Made by a program: the position numbers and the translations under genes | Source: Nonomuraea rhodomycinica | Lineage (GTDB): Bacteria; Actinomycetota; Actinomycetes; Streptosporangiales; Streptosporangiaceae | Reading direction: 5' to 3' | Length of the DNA: 64,000 nt | Assembly: GCF_013363995.1 (NCBI RefSeq) | Contig: NZ_JABWGO010000001.1 | Location: 1,869,222 to 1,933,221, forward strand | Notes under the pieces: model-generated | The model's database searches: none | Seen by the model: only the letters and a program-made list of their open reading frames with translations | Told to the model about the DNA's origin: nothing | In this document: in pieces, positions 7,739 through 16,004 of the stretch | Numbering within the stretch: position 1 is the stretch's first letter | How the letters are laid out: each line of letters opens with the position of its first letter

Positions 7739-10213
7739 ATGTCTGGTTACCCGTGGGACAAAGTACCGGCGCTGGTCGAGGCCGCCACGGTCGAGGACTG
7801 GACCCGGCCGCTGGCCGGGGCCGCCGACGTCATCGAGAAGGTGCTCCGGGTCGGCCGGCGGATCCCCGACAGCCTGGTGCGGGACGCGCTGTCCCTGCGC
7901 GACCCCCGGTTCCTGGCCGCCGTGCTGGACAACGCGCGGCTGCTCTCCGACCCCGCCACGCGGGACCGGATCGAGCAGGTGCTGGCCGGCGACATCGCGC
8001 CGTTCGTCGAGACGCTGATGTCGGCCGGGGCCACCGGAGACCGCGCCGACGTGCGGGAGCGGCTGGCCGCGACCGGGCATCCCGAGGTCGTCAGGCGCGC
8101 CCACACGTGGGGGGCGGCATGGTCGTGGCGCCTGCGCCGCAAGGTCGTCGCCGCCGCCGGGAACGGGGATCTGTCACCGGTGTTCGACTACGCGCGGCGC
8201 GTCCTCGAGACCAGCGAGCCGGAGGTGACGCTGGTCGCCGAACAGCTCAACGCGCTGCTCACCCTGCACGACCACGCCGAGGATGGCCTGGAGCGGCTCG
8301 CCCGCGTCGACGCCGGGCCGCTGCGGCCGGAGGTCGCCGGCGTGCTCCGGACCGTCCTCGACACGGCGGACGCCGGCGTCCTGCGCGCGGCGGCCGAACG
8401 GGCCGAGGGCATCGAGGGTCTCATCGCCGAGCTGTACGACCGGGAGACGCCCGAGGACCACCACCGAGCCCTGGAGTGGCGGGAGCCGCTGGACTGGGCG
8501 GCCCTCACCGCCGCCGCGCGCAGGAAGCCGTTCGTCAAGGGAGCCGCCGAAGCCCTGACCGCCCATCCCGGATGCCCGGGCGAGCTGCGCGTCCTGCTCT
8601 ACGCCCGGCATCCCGTGGCGGTCGCCGAGAACGCCGCGCACCTGGACGTGGCGCTGGTGCGGGCCGACTGCAACAAGCGCGGCCGGGCCAAGGCGACGCG
8701 GATCCTGATCGAGCGCGGGCTGGGCCGGGGGATCGGCGGAGCCGAGCTGGTCACCGGCGGCGCCCCTGCCGTCGCGGTCCTCCAGGCCGTGCGCGAGGTC
8801 CGGGAGGGCCCGGCGGTCGAGGAGTTCACCGAGCGGCTGGCGGAGCTGGTCGAGCAGCACCTGGGGGACGACGTCGGCGCCTGGCGGTCGGCCCGCGCCC
8901 TGCTGAAGGACTTCCCCGGCACCGTTCCGGAACTGCTCGCCGAGGCCGCGGCGAACCCCGTCGACGGGGAATGGCCGGAGGCCGCCGCCTGCCCCTACTC
9001 CTCGGCCCCTTCGTACTACACGCCGGTGCGGATCGCTTACGCGACGCTGCTGGACGCGGCCTCCGACGCCGCGCACGCGGCCCTGGCGCCCCATCTCGAC
9101 GGGCAGACCCTGCACGATCTCTACCGTCTGGGCGGCTGGCGTCCGGCCTGGCCCGGCCAGGCGCTGGCGACCGCCCCCAAGGGCTGGGCGTCCCCCGCGT
9201 GGATCCTGGCCGGCCGGCCCGGCCTGGAGACGGAGACGATCGAACAGCTGATGAGCACCGCGGACCCCAAGGTGCTCCTCCAGCTGTTCTGGCACGCCGC
9301 CTGCACCGACGACCAGCGCGCCAGGATCCTCGCCGTCGCGGCGGAGCAGCCGTCCCCGCCGGACGCCTTCCCCTCCCGGCCCGAGCACGCCGAGAACTGG
9401 CGTGTCGCCGACCTCCACGCCTGCTCCCATCGCGGGCTCTTCGACCGGATGCTCGGCACCGTGTACGTCCTCGGCCCCGTCCCGCAGTTGCGGTTGTTCC
9501 TGCACGTCTGGCGGACATGGGGGGCCGAGGCGGTCGCCGAGATGCTGTCCCAGCCGCCCGTCACGTTCTCCACGTACGACAGGTCCCGCGAGGTGATCGA
9601 GGACCTGCTGAAGCGGCCGGACCCCCGGTCGGCGCTGGCGGAACTGGAGGCGCGGGTCGCGGAGGGCACCTCCGCCCAGGCGCAGATCGCGATGTGGCGC
9701 ACCCGCAGGGACCGGGCCGCGATGCTCAAGGAGACCCACCAGTGGCACTGGGCGGAACTGCTGGCCGAGCACCGCCGCGAGCCCTTCCACAGCGACATCG
9801 TCGGCCTGCTGCCCCGCGTGCCCGGCTGCCCGGAGGAGTTCCTCAAGGAGGCCGAGACCGTGCTGCTGACCTTCGAGGGGAAGATGTACGGCCGGCTGAT
9901 GTCGGGCATGGCCCCCGAGAAGGTCCTCAGGACGTTCGAAGTCGGCCACCCCGACGGCTGGCTGATCCCTGCCGTCGAGGCCGGGCGCGTCACCTGGGCC
10001 CAGGCCGTGGAGCACGGCTTCCCCGCCGAGAACGTGCTCCGGCAGTTCAACCGGCACGGCGGGGACGACGGCGGGTACGAAGCCCTGTCGGCCCTCATGC
10101 GCGACACCCTCAAGGACAGTCCGGAAGCCTGGCTGCTGGCCGTGAGCATGCTGCCGGGATGGACCGGATCGCTCACCGAGCTGCTGCGCACCGCCGCGGC
10201 CGCGGCGGGCTGA
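7739..10213 (+). CDS. Large alpha-helical repeat protein, second of the tandem paralog pair
   Basis: This protein has 824 residues, starting MSGYPWDKVPALVEAATVEDW, with GGAG 5 nt upstream lying over the end of the preceding gene, so the two are probably translated together. It is a diverged duplicate of the previous protein. It shares the LTLHDH, WRSARALL, VPQLR and WHWAELLAEH blocks but has different loops, for example a Tyr/Ser-rich CPYSSAPSYYTP segment near residue 420. There are no transmembrane segments, no signal peptide and no nucleotide-binding motif. Two diverged copies kept side by side suggest a hetero-oligomer or two specificities rather than simple redundancy. The vWA/metallopeptidase gene follows after 69 nt. 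Function unknown; the cluster context suggests a partner of the MoxR-vWA pair. Confidence 0.75.
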   Translation: MSGYPWDKVPALVEAATVEDWTRPLAGAADVIEKVLRVGRRIPDSLVRDALSLRDPRFLAAVLDNARLLSDPATRDRIEQVLAGDIAPFVETLMSAGATGDRADVRERLAATGHPEVVRRAHTWGAAWSWRLRRKVVAAAGNGDLSPVFDYARRVLETSEPEVTLVAEQLNALLTLHDHAEDGLERLARVDAGPLRPEVAGVLRTVLDTADAGVLRAAAERAEGIEGLIAELYDRETPEDHHRALEWREPLDWAALTAAARRKPFVKGAAEALTAHPGCPGELRVLLYARHPVAVAENAAHLDVALVRADCNKRGRAKATRILIERGLGRGIGGAELVTGGAPAVAVLQAVREVREGPAVEEFTERLAELVEQHLGDDVGAWRSARALLKDFPGTVPELLAEAAANPVDGEWPEAAACPYSSAPSYYTPVRIAYATLLDAASDAAHAALAPHLDGQTLHDLYRLGGWRPAWPGQALATAPKGWASPAWILAGRPGLETETIEQLMSTADPKVLLQLFWHAACTDDQRARILAVAAEQPSPPDAFPSRPEHAENWRVADLHACSHRGLFDRMLGTVYVLGPVPQLRLFLHVWRTWGAEAVAEMLSQPPVTFSTYDRSREVIEDLLKRPDPRSALAELEARVAEGTSAQAQIAMWRTRRDRAAMLKETHQWHWAELLAEHRREPFHSDIVGLLPRVPGCPEEFLKEAETVLLTFEGKMYGRLMSGMAPEKVLRTFEVGHPDGWLIPAVEAGRVTWAQAVEHGFPAENVLRQFNRHGGDDGGYEALSALMRDTLKDSPEAWLLAVSMLPGWTGSLTELLRTAAAAAG

Positions 10214-10282
10214 GCGCACCCGCCGGATTGTCGGTGGCGATCAGTAGGGTGCGGGTGCCGACGACACGCAGAAGGGGGAAGG

Positions 10283-11695
10283 GTGAGCACTGCGCCCGGA
10301 CAACGCCACGCCGGCCACAGGGGCGTCATCGACCTCACCGACCGGCGCGCCCTGGCCGAGCACGAGCCCGCCGACCCCGCCGTCGTCGAGCAGGCCCACC
10401 AGCTCAAGGAGGCCGCGCTGCTCGACTTCGGCATCAGGGACAGCGCCGTGGCGTCGTGGCTCTACGCCAAGTGCCACCACCAGATCCCGACGACCGCCGT
10501 CCCCACGGCGGCGGTCGTCGCCTCGGGCGACGGCAGCTGCCTGCTGCTGTACAACCCCGGCTTCTTCGTCGCCCTGGGCATCCACGGCGTCAAGTTCGTG
10601 CTCTACCACGAGGCCCGTCACCTCATCCAGCGCCACCTCTACGTCGAGGAGGAGCTGCGCGCCGACCCGGTGTTCACCGTGGCCACCGAGGTGACCATCA
10701 ACCACGTCGTGCTCACCCGGCTGGGCAGGCGCGAACTGCCCGGCACGGAGGAGCACGAGAAGGTCGGCATCGACCCGCGGGCCGTCCACCGGCACTACGC
10801 CGAGGATCTGCGCGCCCAGGGCTTGAGCCCGCTGTCCTACGACGAGTTCGTCGTCACCGACCTGTCGGTCTACGGCGAGCTCAAGCGGATGACGAACCCG
10901 CCGGTGCCGCTGCCGCTCTGCGTCCACATGGACGGCGACGGCGTGCCGTTGGATCCGGAGACCGTGGAGCGGGTCGCCCAGGAGGTGCTGGGCGAGGTCA
11001 TGCGCCAGGCCCTGGGAGGCAACGAGCAGGCCCGCTCCGAGCTGCTCGACCTGGCCGGGCGCACCGAGGGCGGGGGCGACCGGCTCACCCGCATGTGGGG
11101 CTCCCTGGGTCTGGCGGCGCTGCGCGGCGAGACCCCGCGCACCCGCAGGGTCGAGTGGTGGAAGCGCTGGCTCGTCGACACGCTGGCCTCCAAGCTGCGC
11201 GAGGGCGAGCGCCTGGTCTACCCCAAGAAGCTGGGCGCCGTGCTGCTGGCGCTGGGGCACGACCCGATGCTGTCGCGGCGCGGCCCCGAGCGCACCAAGG
11301 TGGTGCTGGTGGCCATCGACACCTCGGGATCCATGTCCGACGAGGTGGTGGAGTGGCTGACCACGCTCGTCGGCCAGAGCGAGGGCGTGGAGACGCACTG
11401 GCTGAGCTTCGACGGCCGGGTCATGCCGTTCGTCGCGGGCGAGCGGGTGCTGGGCGGCGGCGGCACGAACTTCCAGAACGTCGTCGACTACGCCGAGGGC
11501 CGCCTGGAGGTCGACGGCCGCGCGTTCGACGTCACCCCCGACGCCGTGATCATGGTGACGGACGGCTACGCCGACCCCGTCACCCCGGCCGATCCCGACC
11601 GGTGGATCTGGCTGATCACCGATGGCGGCGACACCTGGCCCGAGAACCACCGGCCGCCGATGGCCTGCCACCGAGTCACCACCGGCGACCGCTGA
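10283..11695 (+). CDS. Putative metallopeptidase (HExxH) plus vWA-like domain protein, DUF2201 type
   Basis: The protein has 470 residues in two halves. The N-terminal half has a zincin-like helix YHEARHLIQRH, with HExxH at residues 109-113, and further acidic and His residues (EVTINH) that could complete a metal site. The C-terminal half is a von Willebrand A-like domain with a complete MIDAS: DTSGS at residues 346-350, the Thr of GGGGTNF, and the Asp of VTDGYADP. This domain order is that of the DUF2201 family, which is typically encoded beside MoxR AAA+ ATPases, as here. The GTG start follows AGAAGGGGGAAGG. It is probably cytoplasmic, acting as the adaptor or effector that the ATPase remodels. 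Whether the HExxH site is proteolytic is untested. Confidence 0.85.
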   Translation: MSTAPGQRHAGHRGVIDLTDRRALAEHEPADPAVVEQAHQLKEAALLDFGIRDSAVASWLYAKCHHQIPTTAVPTAAVVASGDGSCLLLYNPGFFVALGIHGVKFVLYHEARHLIQRHLYVEEELRADPVFTVATEVTINHVVLTRLGRRELPGTEEHEKVGIDPRAVHRHYAEDLRAQGLSPLSYDEFVVTDLSVYGELKRMTNPPVPLPLCVHMDGDGVPLDPETVERVAQEVLGEVMRQALGGNEQARSELLDLAGRTEGGGDRLTRMWGSLGLAALRGETPRTRRVEWWKRWLVDTLASKLREGERLVYPKKLGAVLLALGHDPMLSRRGPERTKVVLVAIDTSGSMSDEVVEWLTTLVGQSEGVETHWLSFDGRVMPFVAGERVLGGGGTNFQNVVDYAEGRLEVDGRAFDVTPDAVIMVTDGYADPVTPADPDRWIWLITDGGDTWPENHRPPMACHRVTTGDR

Positions 11696-11729
11696 TCCGC
11701 CGGCCGCACGAGACGGAGAGAACCCCCAC

Positions 11730-13583
11730 GTGACCATCACCGAGCCCGCTCTCACGGTCGCCGCCGGCTGGAAGCCCAACGCCACCTACCCCGAGCCGCC
11801 GCGGAAGACCGCCCGGCCGAGGCTGGAGCGCTTCATCGACGCCATGCTGTCCATGGGGCAGACCGGGCAGGTCTTCGGCGAGCACGGCATCGGCAAGACC
11901 TCGACCTTCATGTCCTACATCCCCGAGGCGTACCCGGGCACCGAGGTCGTGCTGATCCCCGCGGCCAACCTGACCCCCGACGACCTGCTGGTCAACGCGC
12001 CCGTGCGCGACGACCGCAGCGGCGAGCTCGCCCTGCGTCAGCTGCTGATGCGCCAGCTCCGCCCGGGGCGGCCCTTCGTGCTGCTGATCGACGACTCGCT
12101 GCAGGCCGGCGACACGATCCAGGCGCAGCTCATGCAGGTCGCCTGCAACTGGACGCTCGGCGAGCACGACCTGCGCGCCCTGGGATGCGTGGGGGTGTTC
12201 CTCACCGACAACGAGTCGGCGGCCGAGACGAGCGCGCGCCGCAGCGACCTGGCCGTCCTCGACCGCATGGTGACCCTCCGCATCACCGCCAACGACACCG
12301 GCTGGCGCCACCACCTGGCGGCCCGGCACTCCGGCTGGGATCTCACCGAGGTGTTCCGGCTCTGGGCCGGGCTGAGCCCGTACCTGCGCCACCTGCTCTC
12401 TCCGCGCACGCTCGAGCACGTCCTCGACTGCGCCCGCGATGGGTTCCCGCTGCGGTGGGGGCTGCCGCTGCTGAACGGCGCCCGCGTCGAGCTGTCCGAA
12501 CCCGGGCAGGACGGGTCGCCGGGCAAGGACCGCACCGGCGAGATCCTCGACCGCATCGCGGCGGCGGTGGGCGCGGCCAACCCCCGGAGCGTCCCCGACC
12601 CGGTGCGGCGCATCCTGCGCGCGGCCGTGCGCAACCGGTGGGCGGTGCTGCTGCAGGGGCCGCCCGGCTGCGGCAAGACCGAGGTCACCAAGCAGGTCGT
12701 CGCCGAGGAGATCGGGCGGCCTCCGGTCTACTTCTCGCTGCCGGTCACCAACGTCGAGGACCTGTGCGTGCCGATCCCGACCCCTGACGGCACGCTCGAC
12801 GTGCTGCTGACCCGGTCGCTGCTGGGGCCCGACCCCAAGGTGCTCGTCTGGGACGAGTACAACCGTCCCAAGGACAAGTCGACCTTCGCCAAGCTGATGG
12901 AGGTCACCCAGGAGTGGTCGCTCGCCGGGCGCCCGATCAGCCACCTGCGCGCCCAGGTCGCGTTGCAGAACCCGCCCTACCACCTGGGCCGCAAGCTGCT
13001 GGTCAGCTCCAACAACGTGGCCCAGGCGAGCCGGTTCACGGTCAGCTACGAGGTGCGTCCCGAGGACATCCCGGCCAACCAGTGGCTGATCGACACCTAC
13101 GGCGAGGTCGCCGAGGTGGTGCTCGACTGGTGGAAGAACGACATCGACGACGAGGGCCGCGAGTGGGTGACCAAGCGCACCCTGGAGCGGCTGATCAAGC
13201 TGCACCAGGTCGGCGAGCCGCTGGAGACCGGCCTGATCTACCTGGGCGAGGGCGAGTACGCCCCGATCCCGCTCGCCGGGCTGCGGGAGCGGCTGTCGGG
13301 CCGGAGGACGATCGGCATCCGGGAGCTCGCCGCGGAGGCCGACGCGTGGGAGGCGCGGCTCGCGGCGGCGGCCGCGGCCTCCAGCGAGGGCACCGCCGAC
13401 TCCGACACCGTCCACCAGATCTTCGCCAACGCGGAGGTGTCGCAGTTGCGCGAGCACATCGAGGTCGTGGCCCGGCTGCTGCGCCACCTGCCTCCGAAGC
13501 TGCGCGCCACCTACCTGGTGGGCCAGGCCGAGGCCAAGCAGCGGTTCTGGGTGGACGCCTTCGCCAGGATGCCGAAGGGCTGA
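11730..13583 (+). CDS. MoxR-like protein with two AAA+ ATPase modules
   Basis: The protein has 617 residues from a GTG with GGAG 11 nt upstream. The second module is canonical: Walker A GPPGCGKT at residues 310-317, Walker B VLVWDEYNR with Asp375/Glu376, and a sensor-like SSNNVAQA. The first module also has a good Walker A (GEHGIGKT, residues 50-57), but its Walker B is LLIDDS, with Asp in place of the catalytic Glu. It may bind but poorly hydrolyse ATP. Single-module MoxR proteins are ~300-350 residues, so this is a fused or duplicated form. It is the last gene of the co-directional block and 34 nt behind the vWA gene. MoxR ATPases typically remodel or activate vWA partners; the cellular target is unknown. 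Confidence 0.85.
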   Translation: MTITEPALTVAAGWKPNATYPEPPRKTARPRLERFIDAMLSMGQTGQVFGEHGIGKTSTFMSYIPEAYPGTEVVLIPAANLTPDDLLVNAPVRDDRSGELALRQLLMRQLRPGRPFVLLIDDSLQAGDTIQAQLMQVACNWTLGEHDLRALGCVGVFLTDNESAAETSARRSDLAVLDRMVTLRITANDTGWRHHLAARHSGWDLTEVFRLWAGLSPYLRHLLSPRTLEHVLDCARDGFPLRWGLPLLNGARVELSEPGQDGSPGKDRTGEILDRIAAAVGAANPRSVPDPVRRILRAAVRNRWAVLLQGPPGCGKTEVTKQVVAEEIGRPPVYFSLPVTNVEDLCVPIPTPDGTLDVLLTRSLLGPDPKVLVWDEYNRPKDKSTFAKLMEVTQEWSLAGRPISHLRAQVALQNPPYHLGRKLLVSSNNVAQASRFTVSYEVRPEDIPANQWLIDTYGEVAEVVLDWWKNDIDDEGREWVTKRTLERLIKLHQVGEPLETGLIYLGEGEYAPIPLAGLRERLSGRRTIGIRELAAEADAWEARLAAAAAASSEGTADSDTVHQIFANAEVSQLREHIEVVARLLRHLPPKLRATYLVGQAEAKQRFWVDAFARMPKG

Positions 13584-13605
13584 TCCACGGGAGCTGCTCG
13601 CCGCG

Positions 13606-13632
13606 ATGTCCGGACATTGATCGACATATGAT
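13606..13632 (+). promoter_or_regulatory. Perfect 12-bp palindrome next to a -10-like TATGAT
   Basis: ATGTCCGGACAT is its own reverse complement. It ends 9 nt before TATGAT, a good -10 hexamer, in the short gap before the PL8 lyase. No convincing -35 hexamer is seen at the expected spacing. This fits a repressor or activator site for the lyase gene; the regulator is unknown. Confidence 0.35.
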
Positions 13633-13671
13633 TTTTGCTTGATGCTCGCCAGATCTGCTGGAAAGGCCGCC

Positions 13672-15972
13672 ATGCCCCACCCCCTCAGCCGGCGGTCCGC
13701 CTTGCTGGGCGCCGCCGCCCTGGCCGGCCTCGCCCTGTGGCAGAGACCGGCCGCGGCCTCGAACGCGGCGACCGGCGCCGCCGCCTTCGACGCCGCGCGG
13801 GAACGGTGGGTCGGCCTGCTGGCCGGCGGGTCGTACGACCCCGCCTACACCGAACGGACGCAGGCGGTCGAGGGCTCGGCCAACGCGGTGCTGCGCAAGC
13901 TCGCGCCCGACCCCGGCCGCCCGAGCCTGTGGCCCGACCTGCCGCTCGACGACCCCGGGACCGGCAACTTCAACCGCTCCTACAACCGCATGCGGGCGCT
14001 GGCGCTGGGCTGGGCCACGCCGGGCACGGCCATGCACGGCGACCGGCGGGTCGCCGAGACCGCGGCCGGCGCCCTGGACTTCCTGTACGAGCACGCCTAC
14101 AACGAGGGCCTCGACCGGCGGGGCAGCAACTGGTACTGGTGGGAGATCGGCGTCCCCCGCTCGCTGACCGACACCTGCGCCCTGATGTACGACGGCCTGC
14201 CCCGGGACCGCGTCGAGCGCTGGCTGCGGCCGTTGCGCCGCTGGTGCCCCGACCCGGAGCGGCGCGTCAGCCACCCCGGCGTCGTCGAGACCGGCGCCAA
14301 CCGGGCGGGCAAGGCCATGGCGGTGGCGATGCGCGGGCTGCTCACCCACGACGCGGGCCTCATCGAACGGGCCAGGAACGCGGTGTCCGACCTGCTGCGG
14401 ACGACCTCCGGCCCGGGCGACGGCTTCTACCGTGACGGGTCGTTCATCCAGCACGGCGTGTACCCCTACAACGGCAGCTACGGCGTCGACTACCTGGACA
14501 GCGTGGCCAAGCTCATCGCCATGCTGGCGCGCTCGCCGTGGCGGATCACCGGGATCGGCGACGTCTACGACCTTGTCGACCGCTCGTTCGTCCCGTTCGT
14601 CTTCGACGGGCTGATGATGGACTGCGTGCGCGGCCGGCAGATCTCGGTGCAGGGCCACCGCGACTACCACTCGGGGGCGAAGGCGGTCGAGGCCATCCTC
14701 ACCCTGCTGGAGGCGGCGCCCGAGCGCCATGCCCGGCGCTGGCGGCCGATGGTGAAGGGCTGGCTCACCCGCAACCAGGCCGTCCCGTACGACACGCTCG
14801 CGCCGCTGCCGAGCATCGCGCAGGCCCGGGCCCTGCTGGAGGACGCGTCGGTGCCGGTCGGCCCGCGCATGACGGGCACGTACGTCTTCGCCGACATGGA
14901 CCGGGTCGTGCACCGCCGTCCCACCTGGGCGTACGCGATCGCGATGAGCTCGGAGCGGGTCGGCGCGGCCGAGGCCATGAACCGGGAGAACCTGCACGGT
15001 TGGTACACCGGCGACGGCATGACCTACCTCTACACCGATGACCTCACCCACTGGAACGACGACCTGTGGCCCACGATCGACCCGTACCGGCTGCCGGGCA
15101 CCACGGTCGACCGCCGCAGGCGCGCCGACCTGCCGCACGGCGGCCGCGCCCTGCCGCCCACCCCGTGGGCGGGCGGCGTGGCGCTCGACGGCGAGTACGG
15201 CGTGGCGGCCATGAAGCTGGTCGCCGACGGCTCCTCGCTGCGGGCCAGGAAGGCGTGGTTCCTGCTCGACGACGCGGTGATCGCCCTCGGCGCCGGGATC
15301 ACCGCCTCCGACGGCCGCCGCGCCGAGACGATCGTGGAGAATCGCAACACCCACGACACGCACCCGCCGCTGGCCCGGGGCGACGGCTGGGTCCACCTGT
15401 CGGGCGTGGCGGGCTACGCGCTGCTCGACGGCGCCGAGCCGAAGGTGATCCGCGAGAAGCGCACCGGCCGCTGGCGCGACATCGACCAGGGCGCCACCAC
15501 CGGAGGCGACACCACGCCCGTCACCCGGCACTACACGACGATCGTGGTGGACCACGGCGTGGACCCGCACCGGGCCCGCTACGCCTACGCCGTGCTGCCC
15601 GGCGCCTCCGTCGCGCAGACCGCGGCCTACGCCCGGCGGGTCGAGATCCTCGCCAACTCGGGGACGGCGCAGGCCATCTCCCGCGGCGACCTGCTCGCCG
15701 CCGTCTTCTGGCGCGCCGGGACCGTCGAGACCACGCACGGGCCGCTCACCGCCGACGGCCCGTGCGCGCTGCTGATCCGCCGCGACCACAGGCGGGTGCG
15801 GCTGGCGGTCTCCGACCCCTCCAGGACCGCCGACGAGGTGCGGATCACGCTGCCCTGGCCGGTCAGATCGGTCAAGGAGGGCGACCACGGGGTGCGCAGG
15901 TCCAGGAGAGGGGTCAAGGTGATGGTCGGCGGCAGCCGCGGGCACGCCCGCACCGCCGTGGTGCGCGTCTGA
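13672..15972 (+). CDS. Polysaccharide lyase family 8 (hyaluronate/chondroitin/xanthan-type lyase), Tat-exported
   Basis: The protein has 766 residues. The N-terminus has a twin-arginine signal (RRSALLGAAALAGLALW) ending near AAAS. The alpha/alpha-toroid domain carries PL8 active-site segments: Asn in GANRAGKAM, and His and Tyr in SFIQHGVYPYNGSYGVDY. NRENLHGWYTGDGMTYLY and HWNDDLWPTIDPYRLPGTT mark the start of the beta-sandwich domains, as in hyaluronate and xanthan lyases. It should cleave uronic-acid polysaccharides by beta-elimination outside the cell. Family knowledge cannot fix which glycan it uses. Start chosen at MPHPLSRR with GGAAAGG upstream; an upstream in-frame ATG would spoil the Tat motif. 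The gene converges on the ABC exporter pair. Confidence 0.9.
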   Translation: MPHPLSRRSALLGAAALAGLALWQRPAAASNAATGAAAFDAARERWVGLLAGGSYDPAYTERTQAVEGSANAVLRKLAPDPGRPSLWPDLPLDDPGTGNFNRSYNRMRALALGWATPGTAMHGDRRVAETAAGALDFLYEHAYNEGLDRRGSNWYWWEIGVPRSLTDTCALMYDGLPRDRVERWLRPLRRWCPDPERRVSHPGVVETGANRAGKAMAVAMRGLLTHDAGLIERARNAVSDLLRTTSGPGDGFYRDGSFIQHGVYPYNGSYGVDYLDSVAKLIAMLARSPWRITGIGDVYDLVDRSFVPFVFDGLMMDCVRGRQISVQGHRDYHSGAKAVEAILTLLEAAPERHARRWRPMVKGWLTRNQAVPYDTLAPLPSIAQARALLEDASVPVGPRMTGTYVFADMDRVVHRRPTWAYAIAMSSERVGAAEAMNRENLHGWYTGDGMTYLYTDDLTHWNDDLWPTIDPYRLPGTTVDRRRRADLPHGGRALPPTPWAGGVALDGEYGVAAMKLVADGSSLRARKAWFLLDDAVIALGAGITASDGRRAETIVENRNTHDTHPPLARGDGWVHLSGVAGYALLDGAEPKVIREKRTGRWRDIDQGATTGGDTTPVTRHYTTIVVDHGVDPHRARYAYAVLPGASVAQTAAYARRVEILANSGTAQAISRGDLLAAVFWRAGTVETTHGPLTADGPCALLIRRDHRRVRLAVSDPSRTADEVRITLPWPVRSVKEGDHGVRRSRRGVKVMVGGSRGHARTAVVRV

Positions 15973-16004
15973 GAGCCCCGCCGGGCCGCGCGCCGGCAGC
16001 CGGC

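Noticed and set aside
7753..11733. A very long open frame (1326 codons) on the plus strand
   Set aside because: It is an Arg/Gly/Pro-rich shadow of the second repeat protein and the vWA gene in another frame; GC3 bias keeps it open. The true frames carry recognisable motifs.
5070..13583. Calling the MoxR-vWA block a proven anti-phage defence system
   Set aside because: No known defence gene, nuclease or toxin domain is adjacent; gene layout alone supports only a remodelling-machine hypothesis.
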